Source of the DNA: Phycisphaerae bacterium | GTDB lineage: Bacteria > Planctomycetota > Phycisphaerae > SM23-33 | Direction: 5' to 3' | Length of the DNA stretch: 7,538 nucleotides | Assembly: GCA_030610965.1 (NCBI GenBank) | Contig: JAUWQU010000163.1 | Coordinates: 1-7,538 of the forward strand | In this document: in pieces, positions 5,587-7,538 of the stretch | How positions within the stretch are numbered: position 1 is the first letter of the stretch | Layout: every line of letters begins with the position of its first letter | The notes under the pieces: generated by a model | The model's input: the letters and a program-made list of their open reading frames with translations, nothing else | What the model was told of the DNA's origin: nothing | Database searches by the model: none | Program-made: the position numbers and the translations under genes

Positions 5587-6867
5587 CTAGGTCACAAGCA
5601 ATACCACCAGCAGCAGATTAAGCAGCACGCTGACGGCCAGGCCCACGCCAAGGCCCACCAGCAGAAGGTTGAGGTTCCGGGCCGCCTCGGCGCCTTGGCG
5701 TGCCTCGACGTCCACCGACGGCGCCTCGGCCTCCACTTCGGCCAGGCCGCCGAGAAGGTTCACGTCGAACTGCTTGCGGGCCATCAGCGGCGGCTGGCCG
5801 GCCGCGACGGCCTCGAGGTCCAAAAGCATGTCCCTCGTCGAGCCGTACCGTCGTTTGCGGTCCTTGGCCATCATCACCTCGACGACCTCGCCGAGGCCGG
5901 CTGAGAGGCTCGTGTTGATGTGGTCCGGCGGGATCAGAGGCTCCTTGAGGTGCTTGTGCATCACCGCCGCCGGGGTCGAGCCCTCGAACGGCACGCGTCC
6001 GGTCACCAGGTGGTACAGCGTCGCGCCCAGGGCGTAAATGTCCGCCCTGAAGTCGATGTCCACCTCGCCGCGAATCTGCTCCGGGCTGATGTAGTACGGC
6101 GTGCCGTAGGCCTTGCCCGCCTCGGCCTGGGCGGCGTCGACGTCCGTCATCGCCCTGGCCAGGCCCATGTCGGCCAGCTTGGCTGCGCCGCCTTTGGTCA
6201 GCATGATGTTCTTGGGCTTCACGTCGCGGTGGACGAAGCCGTGCTCGTGGGCGTGCTCCAGCGCCCGGCCGATCTGGACTATCACGTCCATCGCTTCGGC
6301 CTCGCCGTAGACCTTTCCCGGCGACAGATCGTCGCCGAGTGTCCGGCCCTCGACGTACTCCATGACGAAATAGTGATATCCTCCGGCCTCTCCGACGTCG
6401 ATGGCCTGGACTATGTTCGGATGGTTAAGCTTGGCCGCGGCTTTGCCTTCCTTATAGAACCGATCCACGTAATCGGCGTTCTCGGAGAGCTTCTTGGGAA
6501 GCACCTTGATCGCCACCATCCGGTCCAGGCTCAGTTGCCTGGCCTTGAAGACCGTCGCCATAGCCCCGCTGCCGAGCTTCGAGAGGATCTGGTAGCCGGG
6601 AATCTGGCTGCTTCGGCTGGCCTGTAAGACCTTCTTGACGCGGCGGATCTGGTTTTCCGTAACCACGCCCTCGCGGATCAGCAGGCCCGCCAAGGTCAGT
6701 TCGTTGTCCGAGCCGGCCCGCGTGGCCTGAAGGGCCAGGCACTTGTCGACCTCGTCGTCGGTCGCCAGGTGCTGATCTATCACCAGTTTGCCAAGCTCGG
6801 TGTCCATGGAGCTTGGTATGGGAGCGGTCGGGGCTTCCGAGCTTCCCTGTGCCTCTTCCTGCGCCAT
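5587..6867 (-). CDS. Membrane-anchored Ser/Thr protein kinase (Hanks type)
   Basis: This 426-residue protein probably phosphorylates Ser/Thr residues of cytoplasmic partners. Residues 21-85 are a helical domain of the GspE-N-like kind (GKLVIDQHLATDDEVDKCLA, then LAGLLIREGVVTENQI). The kinase domain covers about 92-355: glycine loop LGSGAMATV 98-106, Lys121 in VAIK, Glu140 of helix C, HRDVKPKN 213-220 with Asp215, DMG 233-235 in place of DFG, and GTPYYISPEQ 255-264. All catalytic residues are present, so it should be active. Residues 399-425 form a single hydrophobic helix at the very C-terminus with no extracytoplasmic domain, so it is tail-anchored. The ATG at 6867 has AAGGG 8 nt upstream; a GTG at 6954 lacks a ribosome site. 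The 201-bp upstream gap shows no convincing promoter, only a TACAAT hexamer at 7029-7024 without a -35 box. The STAS-ATPase-STAS module downstream suggests a shared signalling circuit. Confidence 0.94.
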   Translation of the reverse strand: MAQEEAQGSSEAPTAPIPSSMDTELGKLVIDQHLATDDEVDKCLALQATRAGSDNELTLAGLLIREGVVTENQIRRVKKVLQASRSSQIPGYQILSKLGSGAMATVFKARQLSLDRMVAIKVLPKKLSENADYVDRFYKEGKAAAKLNHPNIVQAIDVGEAGGYHYFVMEYVEGRTLGDDLSPGKVYGEAEAMDVIVQIGRALEHAHEHGFVHRDVKPKNIMLTKGGAAKLADMGLARAMTDVDAAQAEAGKAYGTPYYISPEQIRGEVDIDFRADIYALGATLYHLVTGRVPFEGSTPAAVMHKHLKEPLIPPDHINTSLSAGLGEVVEVMMAKDRKRRYGSTRDMLLDLEAVAAGQPPLMARKQFDVNLLGGLAEVEAEAPSVDVEARQGAEAARNLNLLLVGLGVGLAVSVLLNLLLVVLLVT

Positions 6868-7068
6868 TCTCAATGCCCTTGAATTGCTGATGTTGCAGCA
6901 CCGACCGACCGTTTCCCCTCCCCCGGCGCCGTCGGCATCGCGAAATGCACACACTCGAGCGCCTGGGCACTGGAATCTCGTGGACCTGAAGCAAACTGCC
7001 TGCGGAACATGATGCTGCTATGTATTGTACAACGCTTAGGCATCCGTGGCGAGCCGGAATCTTCGGAC

Positions 7069-7538
7069 CTATTCTGATTCCCCATATATCCACCTCGGGC
7101 CAAGCTCGGCCTCGTGCATGCCTTGCCCGACAAGCCACCGCCTTGCGTCCCAGCAAAGATGGCATTTGCCGGCATACCCGGCCCGCGGGACAAAGCCCGA
7201 CTCGATAGCCCGGGCTGCCAGGGCTGCCGGCCCGCCGGAAGCCAGCGTGGCGACAACAGGCCGGCTGGCGTGATCCTCATATAGCTTGGCCCACAGGCCG
7301 GGTATGCCCCGGCCGGTGTCGCAGCGCCCAAACACGACACCCGCACAAGTGCCCGGCATAAGTCGCCCGGCCGCGTCCACATGCACGTGGCGAGACCGCA
7401 ACACGGCCTCACGGCAGTTCGTATCGGCATACTCCCGCCACGACTTGCATGAAAGATACGGCGCAAGCGTTTCGGCGGCCCGGCCGTTGATGCGGTCCCG
7501 GCCGGCGGATGCGTACTTTGCGAAGGCGTCCTCGCGGG
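7069..7538 (-). CDS. Radical SAM protein, C-terminal SPASM-like part (5' end outside window)
   Basis: The frame is open from the window edge to the TAG at 7069, giving 155 residues with no start needed; the GTG at 7404 is internal. The radical SAM core with its CxxxCxxC motif must lie beyond 7538. What is visible resembles the auxiliary iron-sulfur tail of SPASM-type enzymes: six cysteines at positions 30, 41, 64, 72, 125 and 128 of the visible part, in the segments NCREAV, HVDAAGRLMPGTCAGVVFG (50-70), and YAGKCHLCWDARRWL (121-135), ending ELGPRWIYGE. SPASM tails hold one or two extra [4Fe-4S] clusters in enzymes that modify peptides or other substrates. The substrate cannot be told from this piece. 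It is 201 bp upstream of the kinase gene on the same strand, and no clear terminator separates them. Confidence 0.75.
   Translation of the reverse strand, partial: REDAFAKYASAGRDRINGRAAETLAPYLSCKSWREYADTNCREAVLRSRHVHVDAAGRLMPGTCAGVVFGRCDTGRGIPGLWAKLYEDHASRPVVATLASGGPAALAARAIESGFVPRAGYAGKCHLCWDARRWLVGQGMHEAELGPRWIYGESE

Noticed and set aside
6870..7010. 46-codon ATG frame ending 2 nt before the kinase start, a possible leader peptide
   Set aside because: No clear ribosome site and no recognisable feature; it could couple to the kinase, but the evidence is only its position.
7024..7029. TACAAT hexamer as the -10 box of a kinase promoter
   Set aside because: No -35 box or extended -10 at suitable spacing.
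1..7538. tRNA, rRNA, CRISPR array or IS transposase
   Set aside because: No cloverleaf, rRNA motif, regularly spaced repeat array or transposase motif was seen on either strand.

Overview
The window is GC-rich and every gene I accept lies on the minus strand, so it reads from right to left. The style suggests a planctomycete, perhaps a Phycisphaerae-like lineage. Three things point that way: a membrane protein with an N-terminal zinc ribbon and a degenerate pilin-like C-terminus, a Ser/Thr kinase with a GspE-N-like helical front domain, and an interspersed repeat built on degenerate CCGAAAT/CGAAT words. This assignment is inference from family habits; no rRNA or other marker is present.

From right to left: (1) 7538-7069 is the C-terminal part of a radical SAM protein with a SPASM-like cysteine tail, cut by the window edge. 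(2) 6867-5587 is a Ser/Thr protein kinase with a single C-terminal membrane anchor. (3) 5462-4317 is a compact three-gene partner-switching module: STAS antagonist, GHKL anti-sigma-type ATPase and a second STAS antagonist. The first two genes share one base and the next gap is 10 bp. A TTGACA-N17-TACCAT promoter sits in front of it. (4) About 4316-4184 is an interspersed repeat that abuts the stop codon of the last STAS gene. (5) 4033-3065 is a ROK-family sugar kinase homologue. It has a good TTGACA-N17-GACAAT promoter with a dyad in the spacer, but the Asp expected as catalytic base is Ala. (6) 2988-1558 is a zinc-ribbon, five-helix membrane protein with a pilin-like extracytoplasmic domain. 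(7) 1536-25 is trpE, anthranilate synthase component I, complete and canonical; its glutaminase partner would lie beyond the left edge, if it is adjacent.

The kinase plus STAS-ATPase-STAS block looks like a phosphorylation-controlled switch of the SpoIIAA/SpoIIAB or Rsb type. Neither its output sigma factor nor a PP2C phosphatase is visible here. The ROK, zinc-ribbon and trpE genes could be one transcript (gaps 76 and 21 bp), but I see no functional logic linking them. No tRNA, rRNA, CRISPR array, IS transposase or origin was seen.
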